The translations under genes were made by a program, and so were the position numbers. Source: Streptomyces anulatus (GTDB lineage: Bacteria; Actinomycetota; Actinomycetes; Streptomycetales; Streptomycetaceae). Taken from it: a DNA stretch of 64,000 bases. The stretch covers positions 186,001 through 250,000 of the forward strand of contig NZ_BMVK01000011.1 in assembly GCF_014650675.1 (NCBI RefSeq). Direction: 5' to 3'. Positions 1-7,649 of the stretch are shown here, in pieces. Every line of letters begins with the position of its first letter. Position 1 is the stretch's first letter. A model generated the notes under the pieces. The model did no database searches, was not told the origin of the DNA, and saw nothing but the letters and a program-made list of their open reading frames with translations.

Positions 1-146
1 CGCTCCACGCTGCCGTCGGCGGCCAGCAGGACCAGTGACCCCCGGTGGTGCCCCTCCGTGAACCCGGAGCGCACGACCTCGGCCAGGACGGGCGGGGCGG
101 GGGCCGGGACGGAGGATATGACGGACGGAGCGTCGGTGGACGTCAT
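1..146 (-). CDS. asparaginase family protein, N-terminal fragment
   Basis: Only the first 48 codons lie in the window; the gene continues past position 1. The translation starts MTSTDAPSV and, after a Pro/Ala-rich stretch, reads VVRSGFTEGHHRGSLVLLAADG. In the bacterial L-asparaginase II-like family (Asparaginase_II), an N-terminal VRSGxxExxHxGxxVVxDxxG segment is typical. That family hydrolyses asparagine to aspartate and ammonia in the cytosol. The ATG at 146-144 is the only good start after the rsiG stop at 196, and the 49-bp gap would allow co-transcription from rsiG. The family call rests on this N-terminal motif alone. Confidence 0.7.
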   Translation of the reverse strand, partial: MTSTDAPSVISSVPAPAPPVLAEVVRSGFTEGHHRGSLVLLAADGSVE

Positions 147-195
147 GGTGGCCTTCCGGGGACGGGGTGCGGGACCCGCGCCCGGAAGGATCGCT

Positions 196-852
196 TCAGG
201 CGAGCAGGTCGTCTACTTGTGCTTCCCCGTCACGGTACCTGCGGGCGATCTCCGCGCCGCAATCGTCCGCGGTGCGCTGGAGCTCGTGACGGCGGCGGGA
301 GACCTGCTGTTCGCAGCGGACGAGCCGTCCCATCGCCGTGTGCAGTTCCTCGTCCGTCCGGGCGTCCAGATCGGACAGCTCGACCTCGGCGAGATTCTCG
401 GCGGCGAGCTGCCGGAACTCGTCGCCGCGCGGCGTCGTCAGCGTGACGTGCCGGGCGGAGGTGCGGTGCCGGGACGGGGTGTCGGCCAGGATCTCCGAGA
501 GCCGGCTCACCACTGCCGCGTCCTCCACCGGCGCCTCCGGATCCCGGCGGCGGGCCAGTTCCGCCCGCAGGATGTCGATCCGGCCCTGCACCAGCCGGCG
601 AACGTAACTGAGATCGGCCTCGTCGCGCTGGGCGTCCCGGCGCAGGGTCCGCAGCTCCGGCAGCCGCAGCCCGCCGAAGCCCGCATCGCCGCCGGCCTGC
701 TCGGGCACGGTGGCGGCTGCCGCCGGCGTCGCGGCCGGCAGGGCGGGACCCTGCCCCGGCAGACTGCGCTGTACGGGTGACCGCAGGGTGCTGGCGCGGT
801 GACGTGCGCCCGGTAGGGCACCGGGAGATTGTCCGGCTCCATATGTACTCAT
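196..852 (-). CDS. rsiG: RsiG, c-di-GMP-responsive anti-sigma factor for WhiG (AmfC)
   Basis: A 218-residue protein. Residues 1-60 are Ala/Pro-rich and probably disordered; the rest is two long helices. Each helix carries a perfect E-x3-S-x2-R-x3-Q-x3-D motif: E78-S82-R85-Q89-D93 and E181-S185-R188-Q192-D196. This duplicated motif is the signature of Streptomyces RsiG (older name AmfC), which binds c-di-GMP and then sequesters the sporulation sigma factor WhiG. The frame stays open to 1155, over dtd. I chose the ATG at 852 because a GAGGGGAC Shine-Dalgarno lies about 10 nt upstream and the longer version would overlap dtd. It is transcribed divergently from dtd. Product and role follow from the published RsiG family. 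Confidence 0.93.
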   Translation of the reverse strand: MSTYGAGQSPGALPGARHRASTLRSPVQRSLPGQGPALPAATPAAAATVPEQAGGDAGFGGLRLPELRTLRRDAQRDEADLSYVRRLVQGRIDILRAELARRRDPEAPVEDAAVVSRLSEILADTPSRHRTSARHVTLTTPRGDEFRQLAAENLAEVELSDLDARTDEELHTAMGRLVRCEQQVSRRRHELQRTADDCGAEIARRYRDGEAQVDDLLA

Positions 853-954
853 GCTGTTCCGTCCCCTCGACCGGTGCGTCGGCACACCGACATCGTGCAT
901 CGTGCCACTCCGCACGGTGCCGATGCAGGTGCTCTGTACCCGTTCAGCCCAAGA

Positions 955-960
955 TAGGTT
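955..960 (+). promoter_or_regulatory. -10 element of a probable leaderless dtd promoter
   Basis: TAGGTT fits the Streptomyces TANNNT -10 hexamer and ends 7 nt before the dtd ATG at 968. Transcription would therefore begin at or next to the start codon. No Shine-Dalgarno is visible upstream of dtd. No convincing -35 is seen 17-18 bp upstream. Confidence 0.5.
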
Positions 961-967
961 GGTCTGT

Positions 968-1417
968 ATGCGTGCAGTGGTACAGAGAGTGGACGGCGCG
1001 AGCGTCTCCGTCGCCGGTGCGACGGACGACCCCTCGTCCCCCGGGACCGTCGGGGAGATCGTCGGTGAGGGCCTGTGTGTGCTGGTCGGGGTCACCCATG
1101 ACGACACCCCGGAGAAGGCGGCGCAGCTGGCCCGCAAGCTCTGGTCGGTGCGCATCCTGGAGGGCGAGAAGTCCTGTTCGGATGTGAACGCGCCGCTCCT
1201 GGTGATTTCTCAGTTCACTCTCTACGGGGACGCCCGCAAGGGCCGCCGCCCCACCTGGAACGCCGCCGCGCCCGGCGAGGTGGCCGAACCGCTGGTGGAC
1301 GAGGTCGTGGCGCAGCTGCGGGCGCTCGGGGCGCAGGTGGAGACGGGCCGGTTCGGAGCGGACATGCGGGTCTCGCTCACGAACCACGGCCCGTTCACGG
1401 TGATCATCGAGGTGTGA
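968..1417 (+). CDS. dtd: D-aminoacyl-tRNA deacylase
   Basis: A 149-residue protein of the normal length for DTD. This cytosolic homodimer hydrolyses D-aminoacyl-tRNAs (classically D-Tyr-tRNA) and so keeps D-amino acids out of protein. The start MRAVVQRV is the family N-terminus, SQFTLYGD near residue 80 carries the conserved SQ motif, and LTNHGPFT near the C-terminus is the NxxPxT-type signature. An in-frame ORF extends upstream to 851, but the family N-terminus begins at 968. It faces rsiG divergently and ends 25 bp from the convergent ygfZ. The TANNNT element 7 nt before the ATG suggests leaderless translation. Confidence 0.95.
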   Translation: MRAVVQRVDGASVSVAGATDDPSSPGTVGEIVGEGLCVLVGVTHDDTPEKAAQLARKLWSVRILEGEKSCSDVNAPLLVISQFTLYGDARKGRRPTWNAAAPGEVAEPLVDEVVAQLRALGAQVETGRFGADMRVSLTNHGPFTVIIEV

Positions 1418-1442
1418 CGGCGGGCGCGGTGGGGCCGGAGCG

Positions 1443-2408
1443 CTACGGCTCCACGACCGTCTCCTGGGCCGCCGCCGTGTCCCCGGCGAGCAGCTCGGCG
1501 TCGACGGCCACGTTCCGCTTGACCAGGGCCAGGGCGATCGGGCCCAGCTCGTGGTGGCGGGCCGAGGTGGTGATGAAGCCGAGCTGGCGGCCCTCCTGGC
1601 CGTCGGCGGCCAGCCGCACCGGCGTCCCGTGGCCGGGCAGGTGCACCTCGCTGCCGTCCAGGTGCAGAAAGACGAGCCGGCGCGGCGGCTTCCCCAGGTT
1701 GTGGACGCGGGCCACCGTCTCCTGACCCCGGTAGCAGCCCTTCTGGAGGTGGACGGCGCCGCCGATCCAGCCCAGCTCGTGCGGGATGGTGCGGTGGTCG
1801 GTCTCGAAGCCGACGCGCGGCCGGTGCCCCTCCACGCGCAGCGCCTCGTACGCCAGGATCCCGGCGGCGGGACCGTGGGCGGCGGCGTACGCCTCCAGGT
1901 CCGCGCGCGGCAGGAACAGGTCCCGGCCCTGCGGGGTCTCCCGTACGGCCGCCCCGTCCGGGGTCTCCGCGATGGAGCCGGCCGGGAGGTGGACGACCGC
2001 GATGTCGCCGGTGCGGTCGGCGACCTCGACCCGGTAGAAGAACTTCATCGACTCCAGGTAGGCGATCAGGTCGCCCTGGGTGTCCGGCTCGACGTGCATC
2101 CACACCGTCGTGCCGTCGTCCACCAGGTACATCGCGTGCTCGATGTGCCCGTTGGCGGACAGGATGAGCGCCTCGGTGGCCTGGTTCGGGGCGAGGTCGC
2201 TGACGTGCTGGGTGAGCAGCAGGTGCAGCCAGCTCAGCCGGTCGTCGCCGGTGACGGTGATGACGCCGCGGTGGGAGAGGTCGACGAAGCCGTTGCCGTC
2301 GGCCAGGGCACGTTGCTCACGGAACAGGTCGCCGTAGTGCGCGGCGACGCCTTCGTCGCGGCCTTCGGCGGGAACGGCACCGGGCAGGGACAGCAAGGGG
2401 CTCTTCAT
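1443..2408 (-). CDS. ygfZ: YgfZ/GcvT-domain folate-binding protein
   Basis: A 321-residue member of the YgfZ/IBA57 family. These tetrahydrofolate-binding, GcvT-fold proteins help assemble or repair iron-sulfur clusters in enzymes. The family signature K-G-C-Y-R-G-Q-E is at residues 223-230, with the invariant cysteine at 225. The N-terminal GcvT-like half includes FVDLSHRG near residue 41 and LILSANGHIE near 81. It lies 9 nt downstream of nur in the same orientation. Read-through from nur is possible, but a TAGGCT hexamer (2420-2415) spanning the nur stop lies 6 nt before the ATG and could give its own leaderless transcript. A link to nickel control through nur is inference from spacing. Confidence 0.9.
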   Translation of the reverse strand: MKSPLLSLPGAVPAEGRDEGVAAHYGDLFREQRALADGNGFVDLSHRGVITVTGDDRLSWLHLLLTQHVSDLAPNQATEALILSANGHIEHAMYLVDDGTTVWMHVEPDTQGDLIAYLESMKFFYRVEVADRTGDIAVVHLPAGSIAETPDGAAVRETPQGRDLFLPRADLEAYAAAHGPAAGILAYEALRVEGHRPRVGFETDHRTIPHELGWIGGAVHLQKGCYRGQETVARVHNLGKPPRRLVFLHLDGSEVHLPGHGTPVRLAADGQEGRQLGFITTSARHHELGPIALALVKRNVAVDAELLAGDTAAAQETVVEP

Positions 2409-2417
2409 GCGCCCAGC

Positions 2418-2942
2418 CTACGACTTGGCGGAGGCGTCCTTCGCTGGCGTGTTCGCACCCGCGTCGGCGGCCCCGCCCGCAGTCCCGTCGGAGACTCCGC
2501 CCGCGGCCCCGTCCGCCGCCGCTTTCGTGGCCGCGCAGTCCGCGCAGCGGCCGAAGATCGCGAAGTGCTTCATGTCCGTCTCGAAGCCGAAATCGGCGCG
2601 CAGCTTCTCGGTGAACTCGGCGACGACGGACAGGTCCGCCTCGATGACGTCCGCGCAGTCCCGGCAGACCAGGTGGATGTGGTGGTGCCGGTCCGCCAGG
2701 TGGTACGTCGGGGCGCCGTGCCCCAGATGGGCGTGGCTGACCAGCCCGAGCTCCTCCAGGAGCTCCAGGGTCCGGTACACCGTGGAGATGTTCACGCCGG
2801 ACGCGGTCCTGCGCACCTCGCACAGGATGTCGTCCGGAGTCGCGTGCTCCAGGGCGTCGACCGCCTCCAGGACGAGCTGACGCTGGGGCGTCAGCCGGTA
2901 GCCGCGCTGCCGAAGATCGGTCTTCCAGTCGGTGCTCACCAC
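2418..2942 (-). CDS. nur: Nur, nickel-responsive Fur-family regulator
   Basis: A 174-residue Fur-family repressor. Nur of S. coelicolor represses the nickel transporter and the iron superoxide dismutase when Ni is bound. The N-terminal winged helix spans residues 5-80 with recognition segment NISTVYRTLELLEEL. The metal region holds the His cluster H86-H88/H90 and two CxxC pairs, C93/C96 and C133/C136, for structural zinc. The start MVSTDWK is a GTG matching the known protein; an upstream in-frame start at 2969 would add a non-family stretch. TACACT lies 6 nt before the GTG, another leaderless layout. The C-terminal ~40 residues are a low-complexity Ala/Gly tail that, from memory, is longer than in S. 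coelicolor. Confidence 0.92.
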   Translation of the reverse strand: MVSTDWKTDLRQRGYRLTPQRQLVLEAVDALEHATPDDILCEVRRTASGVNISTVYRTLELLEELGLVSHAHLGHGAPTYHLADRHHHIHLVCRDCADVIEADLSVVAEFTEKLRADFGFETDMKHFAIFGRCADCAATKAAADGAAGGVSDGTAGGAADAGANTPAKDASAKS

Positions 2943-3000
2943 ACGCCCAGTGTAGGGCGGGGCGAGCACCGGACAGCAGCCCCGGTTCCGGGCGGGCTCC

Positions 3001-3573
3001 CTACTTGAAGAACGCGATGCCGTCGTCGGGCATGTCCTCGAGGTTCCGCGCCATCTCGGCGACCTCCTCGGGGGTGACGACCTTCTTCAGGTGCGCCGAC
3101 ATGTACGGACGCAGCTCGACCTCGGGGGTGGCCTTCTCGCCGACCCACATGAGGTCGCTCTTGACGTACCCGTAGAGCCGCTTGCCGCCGCTGTACGGGC
3201 CGGAGGCCGCCGTGCGGGCCACCGCGTCGGTGACCAGGTCGATCTGCGGCTTCTGGTGGGCCAGCTCGCCGTACCAGATCTCGATGACGCCCTGGTCGCG
3301 GGCCATGACGACCTCGACCTTGCGGTCCTTGTCGATGCGCCAGTAGCCGGTCTCGGTCTCCAGCGGCCGGACCTGCTTGCCCTCGTCGTCCAGGACCCAG
3401 GTGTGGGAGACGTACTCCAGGAAGTCACGGCCGTCGTGGCTGAAGGTGACTTCCTGGCCGAAGTTGCACTTCTCGGCGCCGGGGAAGTCGGACACGCCCG
3501 CGCCCGCCCAGTTGCCGAGGAGGAAGGCCAGCGGGACGAGGTCCGGGTGGAGGTCGGACGGAATCTCGATCAT
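3001..3573 (-). CDS. nitrobindin-like heme-binding beta-barrel (FABP family)
   Basis: A 190-residue protein of the THAP4/nitrobindin family, ten-stranded barrels that can bind ferric heme and react with nitric oxide or peroxynitrite. The family motif GxWxGxG appears as GNWAGAG near residue 20, followed by the FGQEVTFSHDG strand and LETETGYWRI. A histidine in the C-terminal segment YMSAHLKKV is the candidate axial heme ligand. The ATG start MIEIPSDLH matches the usual length. It lies upstream of nur with a 58-bp gap that contains the nur promoter element. The precise physiological role in Streptomyces is not known to me. Confidence 0.85.
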   Translation of the reverse strand: MIEIPSDLHPDLVPLAFLLGNWAGAGVSDFPGAEKCNFGQEVTFSHDGRDFLEYVSHTWVLDDEGKQVRPLETETGYWRIDKDRKVEVVMARDQGVIEIWYGELAHQKPQIDLVTDAVARTAASGPYSGGKRLYGYVKSDLMWVGEKATPEVELRPYMSAHLKKVVTPEEVAEMARNLEDMPDDGIAFFK

Positions 3574-3661
3574 GAGCGGCTCAGACGATCTGTGAGGGAG
3601 GGGCGGGACGAGCGGGCGCCGGTCCGGTGCGGGGTCGCGCGGGGACCGGGTGCGACGAGGG

Positions 3662-3763
3662 TCAGCGCTGGCCCTGGAACAGCTTCTTCACGGTGAGCGC
3701 GGCGAAGGCGGTGACGCCCACACAGACCAGGATCAGCAGGGCGGAGAAGAATGCCTCAAGCAC
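3662..3763 (-). CDS. 33-residue single-span membrane protein
   Basis: A very short gene. GTG at 3763 is preceded by a GAGGAG Shine-Dalgarno about 6 nt upstream and gives MLEAFFSALLILVCVGVTAFAALTV followed by KKLFQGQR. It has one hydrophobic helix (about residues 5-25) and a positively charged tail, so the N-terminus is likely outside. Its good ribosome site, membrane-helix composition and clean stop argue for a real gene, and similar 33-residue proteins with a KKL(F/Y)QGQR end occur in Streptomyces (recalled, not searched). It could act as a small membrane-complex subunit; the function is unknown. Confidence 0.65.
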   Translation of the reverse strand: MLEAFFSALLILVCVGVTAFAALTVKKLFQGQR

Positions 3764-3802
3764 AGGGGGCTCCTCGTGACGAGCGGGTGGCGGCGGTGAC
3801 AG

Positions 3803-3838
3803 GGCCGGGCCCCCAGCCTAATGGGTGGGGGCCCGGCC
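3803..3838. terminator. intrinsic-type hairpin after the three-gene membrane operon
   Basis: A perfect 13-bp GC-rich stem (3803-3815 with 3826-3838) and a 10-nt loop lie 41 bp downstream of the stop at 3880. The operon at 3880-6421 reads leftward into it. No U-tract follows on that strand, as is common in Streptomyces. Confidence 0.7.
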
Positions 3839-3879
3839 TTCTCGTTCAGGTGTCGGCCGCGGGCCGCCGCGGCCGGCAC

Positions 3880-4761
3880 TCAGGCGAGCAGCTGGTTCTG
3901 CAGGATCAGCGTCTGCTGGAAGGGGACCCGGTCCGTCTCCCGCTTCCCGGAGCGCTCGTGCACGACGAGGGCGATCGTGTCCCCCGCCAGGGTGTACGCC
4001 TGCCGGACGTGCTCGGCCCCGAAGGGCGCCTGCTCGGCGAAGACGAACGACGAGGTGTTCTCGAAGTCGTTCTGCGAACTCCAGGAGGCGTCGATCTCGG
4101 TGGTGTCCGTGCGGTCCAGCGGCGTACCGGCCGAGGAGCCCACGTTCAGGTCGTCGATCATGCCGCTCGCGAACGCCGTCGAGGTGAACCGCACCAGGTA
4201 GATCCGGGACACCGTGCCGTCCGGCATGGTCCAGCCGCGGGCCGCGATGTGCCGCGCCGGGGCGTCCTTCAGGAGCTGGGCCACCGACTGCCGGTCCTGC
4301 TGCCGGTAGGCGTCCAGGAACGTCTCCGTGGAGATCCAGCCGCCGGGCAGCTTCTTGTCCGGCACCGCTCCTGCGGGGGCCGGCAGCAGCAGGTCGCGCA
4401 GGTCGGCGTGGTGGATCTCGGCCGGGTTGCCGGCCCCGAACGGCCGGGGCGAACCGGCCGGGAGCGCGGGCAGGGACAGCTCCGGATAGTCCCAGCGGCC
4501 GTCGTCCTCGGTGGCGAGCCCGGGGACGTCGGTCCGCTCCAGGGAGGCGATACCGAAGGCCGTACCGGTACCGAGCACCCCGAACGCCAGCGCGGCGGCG
4601 GTCCACCGGGCCACGGCGCGCAGGACCCGCCGGGGCGGCTTCGGCGACGCGTCGGGCGCCTCGGGCGGGAGGACGGGCGGCGCGAACACGTTGACCGGCG
4701 GCGGCGCTTCGGGCATCGCAGGCGTCCCGGTGGCCCCGGGAACTACCGTCTGCTCGCTCAT
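3880..4761 (-). CDS. single-pass membrane protein, third gene of a paralogous trio
   Basis: A 293-residue protein of unknown function. Residues 1-45 are a Pro/Ala-rich cytoplasmic tail, residues about 50-75 a transmembrane helix, and the remaining ~215 residues an exported domain. The exported part has DLRDLLLPAPAG near its start, a motif shared with the two upstream genes (TKLLLPVPKG and RKLLVDRPKG). This indicates tandem duplication with strong divergence. Its ATG overlaps the stop of the upstream gene by 4 nt (ATGA), so translation is coupled. No catalytic motif is apparent. A sensor, substrate-binding or envelope role is possible but not shown. Confidence 0.8.
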   Translation of the reverse strand: MSEQTVVPGATGTPAMPEAPPPVNVFAPPVLPPEAPDASPKPPRRVLRAVARWTAAALAFGVLGTGTAFGIASLERTDVPGLATEDDGRWDYPELSLPALPAGSPRPFGAGNPAEIHHADLRDLLLPAPAGAVPDKKLPGGWISTETFLDAYRQQDRQSVAQLLKDAPARHIAARGWTMPDGTVSRIYLVRFTSTAFASGMIDDLNVGSSAGTPLDRTDTTEIDASWSSQNDFENTSSFVFAEQAPFGAEHVRQAYTLAGDTIALVVHERSGKRETDRVPFQQTLILQNQLLA

Positions 4762-5588
4762 ATGTACTCCCCCGGGGACGCGATGTGGTCGAGCTGGTCC
4801 TTCACCAGGTCCGCGACGTCGGACGGGCTGAACGGCTTGCTGCCGTTCGCGTCGACGGTGACCGAGACCTCTCCCTCGTACGCGACGCAGGTGATGCCGT
4901 CGAGGGTGTCCTTGTCGCCCTTGGGCAGCCGGTAGCAGGTGGCCTTCTTGTGGCCGTCGATCGAGGGCCCCTTGCGGAAGACGTCGAAGGAGTCCAGCAG
5001 CTCCTTGCGGTTCAGGTACGACGTGCGGACCGCCCGCTTGTCCTGCATCTTCATGATCTGGACGTTCACGACGAGATCGTTGGCGTCCGAGGTGTACGAG
5101 CGCTGCGCGATGCCCCGGATACGGAGCTTCTCGACGTACTTGTTCAGTTCGCGGCGGTCCTTCCCGGCCAGCCCGCGCCCCATCTCCTTCATCGCCGCGG
5201 CGGCCTTGGCCCCGCTCGTCTCGCTGTCGTTGCCGAGTTCGCCGATGTCCGGGCCGAGCCGGTAGCCCTTGGGCACCGGGAGCAGGAGCTTGGTCAGCTC
5301 GGTGTCGTGGCGGCCCCGGGCCGGACCGCCCGCCGAGTCCTCGGAGGGCATGTGCTCCACGTCCAGGACGGTCGTGGTGACCGTCCGGTCCGCGGTATCC
5401 ACGGTGTTCTTCGTGTAGGCGGCCGCGCCGCCGACCGCCCCGAGCACCAGGACGACGGGCAGCGCGGTCAGCACCACCCGGCGCACCCGACGGGCGGGGG
5501 CGGGCACGGGCGCGAGGGCCTCGGCCGACCCGGCCGACCCGGCCGACCCGGTCGGGCCGGTGACGGGGTTCGTGTCGTCGTCGTTCAC
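4758..5588 (-). CDS. single-pass membrane protein, middle gene of a paralogous trio
   Basis: A 276-residue protein of unknown function. It has a short acidic start (MNDDDTNPVTG), a GSA-repeat stretch, an RRVRR stop-transfer cluster, a transmembrane helix at about residues 38-58 and an exported domain. That domain carries TKLLLPVPKGYRLG, which aligns with the motif of both neighbours. Two cysteines (in ATCYRLP and ITCVAYE) could form a disulfide outside the cell. Coupled by 4-nt ATGA overlaps to the genes on both sides, it is certainly part of the same operon. Exported domains of about 200 residues repeated three times suggest a multi-subunit surface assembly; this is inference. Confidence 0.8.
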   Translation of the reverse strand: MNDDDTNPVTGPTGSAGSAGSAEALAPVPAPARRVRRVVLTALPVVLVLGAVGGAAAYTKNTVDTADRTVTTTVLDVEHMPSEDSAGGPARGRHDTELTKLLLPVPKGYRLGPDIGELGNDSETSGAKAAAAMKEMGRGLAGKDRRELNKYVEKLRIRGIAQRSYTSDANDLVVNVQIMKMQDKRAVRTSYLNRKELLDSFDVFRKGPSIDGHKKATCYRLPKGDKDTLDGITCVAYEGEVSVTVDANGSKPFSPSDVADLVKDQLDHIASPGEYI

Positions 5589-6421
5589 AGCCGCTCCAGC
5601 TGTCGCTCGGCCAGCGTCCGGATGTCCTTCTTGCCGATCGGGACGGTGTCGAAGATGTTGATGTCGAGGACGATGTCACCGCGTACGGCCAGAGCCCTGG
5701 CCCGGTAGGACGGGAGGTATCCCGCCTTCCGCTCGACCGGGTAGAGGAAGTAGCGGCCCTCGCGGCTGCCCTTGACCGGGTCCCCCGGGTTGCCCGCGCC
5801 GTCCTTGTCCCACGGCATGTACATCAGCTGGTCGCCGAAGTGCTCCGCCGCGCCGTTCCGGTCACCGGACCGGAACTGGAGCAGCTGGACACCGGTCTCC
5901 CGGTACTCCCCCTGCCGCCACGCGGCCGAGGCGACCCGACGCAGATCGAGCTCGGAAAGCGACTCGAACATGAAGTGCGGGTCGTCGTAGTACGTCTCGG
6001 CATACTGATCGAGCGGCTGCCAGCCGTCGTCGAGGCCCAGCTCGTCGGTGATCGTCTTCTTCGCGCCCTTGGGCCGGTCGACGAGCAGCTTGCGCAGGTC
6101 TCCGTCCGTCCTGACCCGCCGGTCCTGGGCCGCGGGCAGCGGGGCCGGAGCCCGGTCGGCGGACAGCGGCTTCGCCGGGTAGCCGATGCCGGGCTGCGAC
6201 AGCGCGGCCAGTGGCGTCGGCGCCCGCTCGGCCTGGATGCCGTAGCCCACGGCCGCTCCGCCCGAGATCCCGAGCAGCGCCGCCGCCGCGATGATCAGCG
6301 TCGTACGTCCGCGCGGCCGGCGGCGTACCGGCGCGTCGGCGACGGCAGGCGGCTCCGTCGGAGCGGGCGGCACGGGTGCGGGCCCTTCCGGTGCGGCAGG
6401 AATGGTGTCGTTCGGTTCCAA
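5585..6421 (-). CDS. single-pass membrane protein, first gene of a paralogous trio
   Basis: A 278-residue protein of unknown function with the same plan as the two downstream genes: a Pro/Ala-rich cytoplasmic tail, an RRRPRGR cluster, a transmembrane helix near residues 42-64 and an exported domain. The shared motif reads DLRKLLVDRPKG here. I set the start at TTG 6421 (LEPNDTIPAAPEG) because a GGGGGGA ribosome site sits 8 nt upstream; longer versions would run into the promoter of the divergent DsrE gene. It leads the operon, which ends at the hairpin 3803-3838. Confidence 0.75.
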   Translation of the reverse strand: MEPNDTIPAAPEGPAPVPPAPTEPPAVADAPVRRRPRGRTTLIIAAAALLGISGGAAVGYGIQAERAPTPLAALSQPGIGYPAKPLSADRAPAPLPAAQDRRVRTDGDLRKLLVDRPKGAKKTITDELGLDDGWQPLDQYAETYYDDPHFMFESLSELDLRRVASAAWRQGEYRETGVQLLQFRSGDRNGAAEHFGDQLMYMPWDKDGAGNPGDPVKGSREGRYFLYPVERKAGYLPSYRARALAVRGDIVLDINIFDTVPIGKKDIRTLAERQLERL

Positions 6422-6527
6422 AAGGGGTCCCCCCAAGAGACCTGAAGCGCGGGTTCCCTTACCTGCGCGCACAAGTGACCCCCAGGTCAGCAAGGAGGTT
6501 GCGTCCCGGACGATTACAGTTCGGCAT

Positions 6528-6890
6528 ATGCCGAAGAAGCTTGTGATCAAGGTGACCGCCGGGCCCGAGGCCGCAGAGCGCTGCTCCCAGGCCTTCACCG
6601 TGGCGGCCGTGGGCGTCGCCAGCGGTGTGGAGGTCTCGCTCTGGCTGACCGGCGAGTCCTCGTGGTTCGCCCTGCCGGGCCGGGCCGCCGAGTTCGAACT
6701 GCCGCACGCCGCCCCGCTGCCCGACCTGCTGGACTCGATCCTGGCGGGCGGCCGGATCACCCTGTGCACCCAGTGCGCGGCCCGGCGCGACATCGGTGAG
6801 AAGGACGTGCTGGAGGGCGTACGGATCGCGGGCGCGCAGGTCTTCGTGCAGGAGGCCATGGCGGACGGCGCCCAGGCGCTCGTCTACTGA
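6528..6890 (+). CDS. DsrE-family protein
   Basis: A 120-residue protein with the DsrE/DsrF-like fold. That family includes sulfur-carrier and sulfur-relay proteins as well as members of unknown role. The N-terminus KKLVIKVTAGPEAAERCSQA is a Rossmann-like beta strand plus helix, and the segment ITLCTQCAARRDIGEKDV carries the two conserved cysteines (CxxC) on the position that holds the persulfide in related proteins. TACAGT (6515-6520) ends 7 nt before the ATG and there is no positioned Shine-Dalgarno, so the mRNA is probably leaderless. It is divergent from the membrane trio and close to the cysA sulfur genes; a role in sulfur transfer is plausible. Confidence 0.85.
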   Translation: MPKKLVIKVTAGPEAAERCSQAFTVAAVGVASGVEVSLWLTGESSWFALPGRAAEFELPHAAPLPDLLDSILAGGRITLCTQCAARRDIGEKDVLEGVRIAGAQVFVQEAMADGAQALVY

Positions 6891-6912
6891 CCGGGCAGGC
6901 GTCCGCCGTGAC

Positions 6913-7170
6913 TCAGCGGCGCTTCTTGCCGTCCAGCTCGTCCCACCACTCGTCGGACTTCGGGTCGCCGGAGGGGTCGTCCCACCAACGGTCGTCCGGG
7001 CCCCGCCGGTTGGCGACCATCGCGGCGACCGGCGGGATCACCATGGCGACCACGCACATGCCGATGGCGACCGGCATGGACCACAGGCGCACCACGGCCC
7101 AGGCGGACACGAAGAGCGCGATGCATCCGCCCATCATGAGGAAGTAGTTCCGCCTGCGTCGGGCGTACAT
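6913..7170 (-). CDS. DUF3099 small membrane protein
   Basis: An 85-residue protein beginning MYARRRRNYFLMM, with two transmembrane helices at about residues 10-30 and 33-52 and an acidic, Trp-rich cytoplasmic tail (DRWWDDP, DEWWDEL). This pattern of an Arg-rich start, two helices and a PDDRWW tail is typical of actinobacterial DUF3099 proteins, whose function is unknown. I chose the ATG at 7170 over the longer frame to 7242 because the extension crosses a promoter-like TACGCT 8 nt before this ATG and does not look like protein. It is separated from the sulfur operon by the 7231-7284 terminator, so it is transcribed on its own. Confidence 0.75.
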   Translation of the reverse strand: MYARRRRNYFLMMGGCIALFVSAWAVVRLWSMPVAIGMCVVAMVIPPVAAMVANRRGPDDRWWDDPSGDPKSDEWWDELDGKKRR

Positions 7171-7230
7171 GGTTCCAGCGTAGGACTCCTCGGGCCGCCC
7201 GCCCACCCGGTGGGGACCCCCGGACGGCAC

Positions 7231-7284
7231 GAAGGGCCGCACCCCGCGTCAGGTGGCGTCCAACCCCCTGGGGTGCGGCCCTTC
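7231..7284. terminator. terminator of the cysA-DUF1416 operon
   Basis: A perfect 15-bp inverted repeat (7231-7245 with 7270-7284) with a 24-nt loop starts 39 bp past the DUF1416 stop at 7323, on the leftward reading strand. It separates the sulfur operon from the DUF3099 gene. Confidence 0.8.
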
Positions 7285-7322
7285 GGCCGTTCTGTGTGCC
7301 GTACGGAACGGCGTGCCGCGGA

Positions 7323-7610
7323 TCAGACGGCGATGGCGACCTCGGAGAGCCCGCCGGTCTGCGCGACGACCGTGCGGTCGGCGCTGCCGCCCGGAACCAG
7401 GGCGCGGAGCGTCCAGGTGCCCTCGGCGGCGTAGAACCGGAACTGTCCGGTCGCCGAGGTCGGGACCTCGGCGGTGAACTCGCCGGTCGAGTCCAGCAGC
7501 CGCACGTAGCCGGTGACGGGCTCGCCGTCGCGGGTCACGCTGCCCTGGATGGTGGTCTCACCGGGCTTGATCGTCGAAGCGTCGGGGCCACCGGCCTGTG
7601 CTCCACACAT
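7323..7610 (-). CDS. DUF1416 protein (SseC-like), sulfur operon
   Basis: A 95-residue protein, MCGAQAGGPD at the start, with a single beta-sandwich (CNA-B/transthyretin-like) domain containing TIQGSVTRDGEPVTGYVRL. Mycobacterial SseC (DUF1416) is likewise encoded right after the thiosulfate sulfurtransferase. The conserved early cysteine (C2) is unusual for a cytosolic protein and could accept sulfur, though this is not established. It follows cysA by 39 bp in the same operon and ends at the terminator 7231-7284. Function unknown; association with thiosulfate or cysteine metabolism is inferred from conserved synteny. Confidence 0.9.
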   Translation of the reverse strand: MCGAQAGGPDASTIKPGETTIQGSVTRDGEPVTGYVRLLDSTGEFTAEVPTSATGQFRFYAAEGTWTLRALVPGGSADRTVVAQTGGLSEVAIAV

Positions 7611-7649
7611 GGTTCTGTCCTTCTGGTCGGGTCGTGCGGGTCGGTGGGA

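Noticed and set aside
196..1155. Extended 319-residue version of RsiG
   Set aside because: The extra 101 residues lie antisense to dtd and lack RsiG character; the ATG at 852 has a ribosome site.
1551..3008. A 485-codon plus-strand frame opposite ygfZ and nur
   Set aside because: It covers two well-recognised genes on the minus strand and has no protein-like motif.
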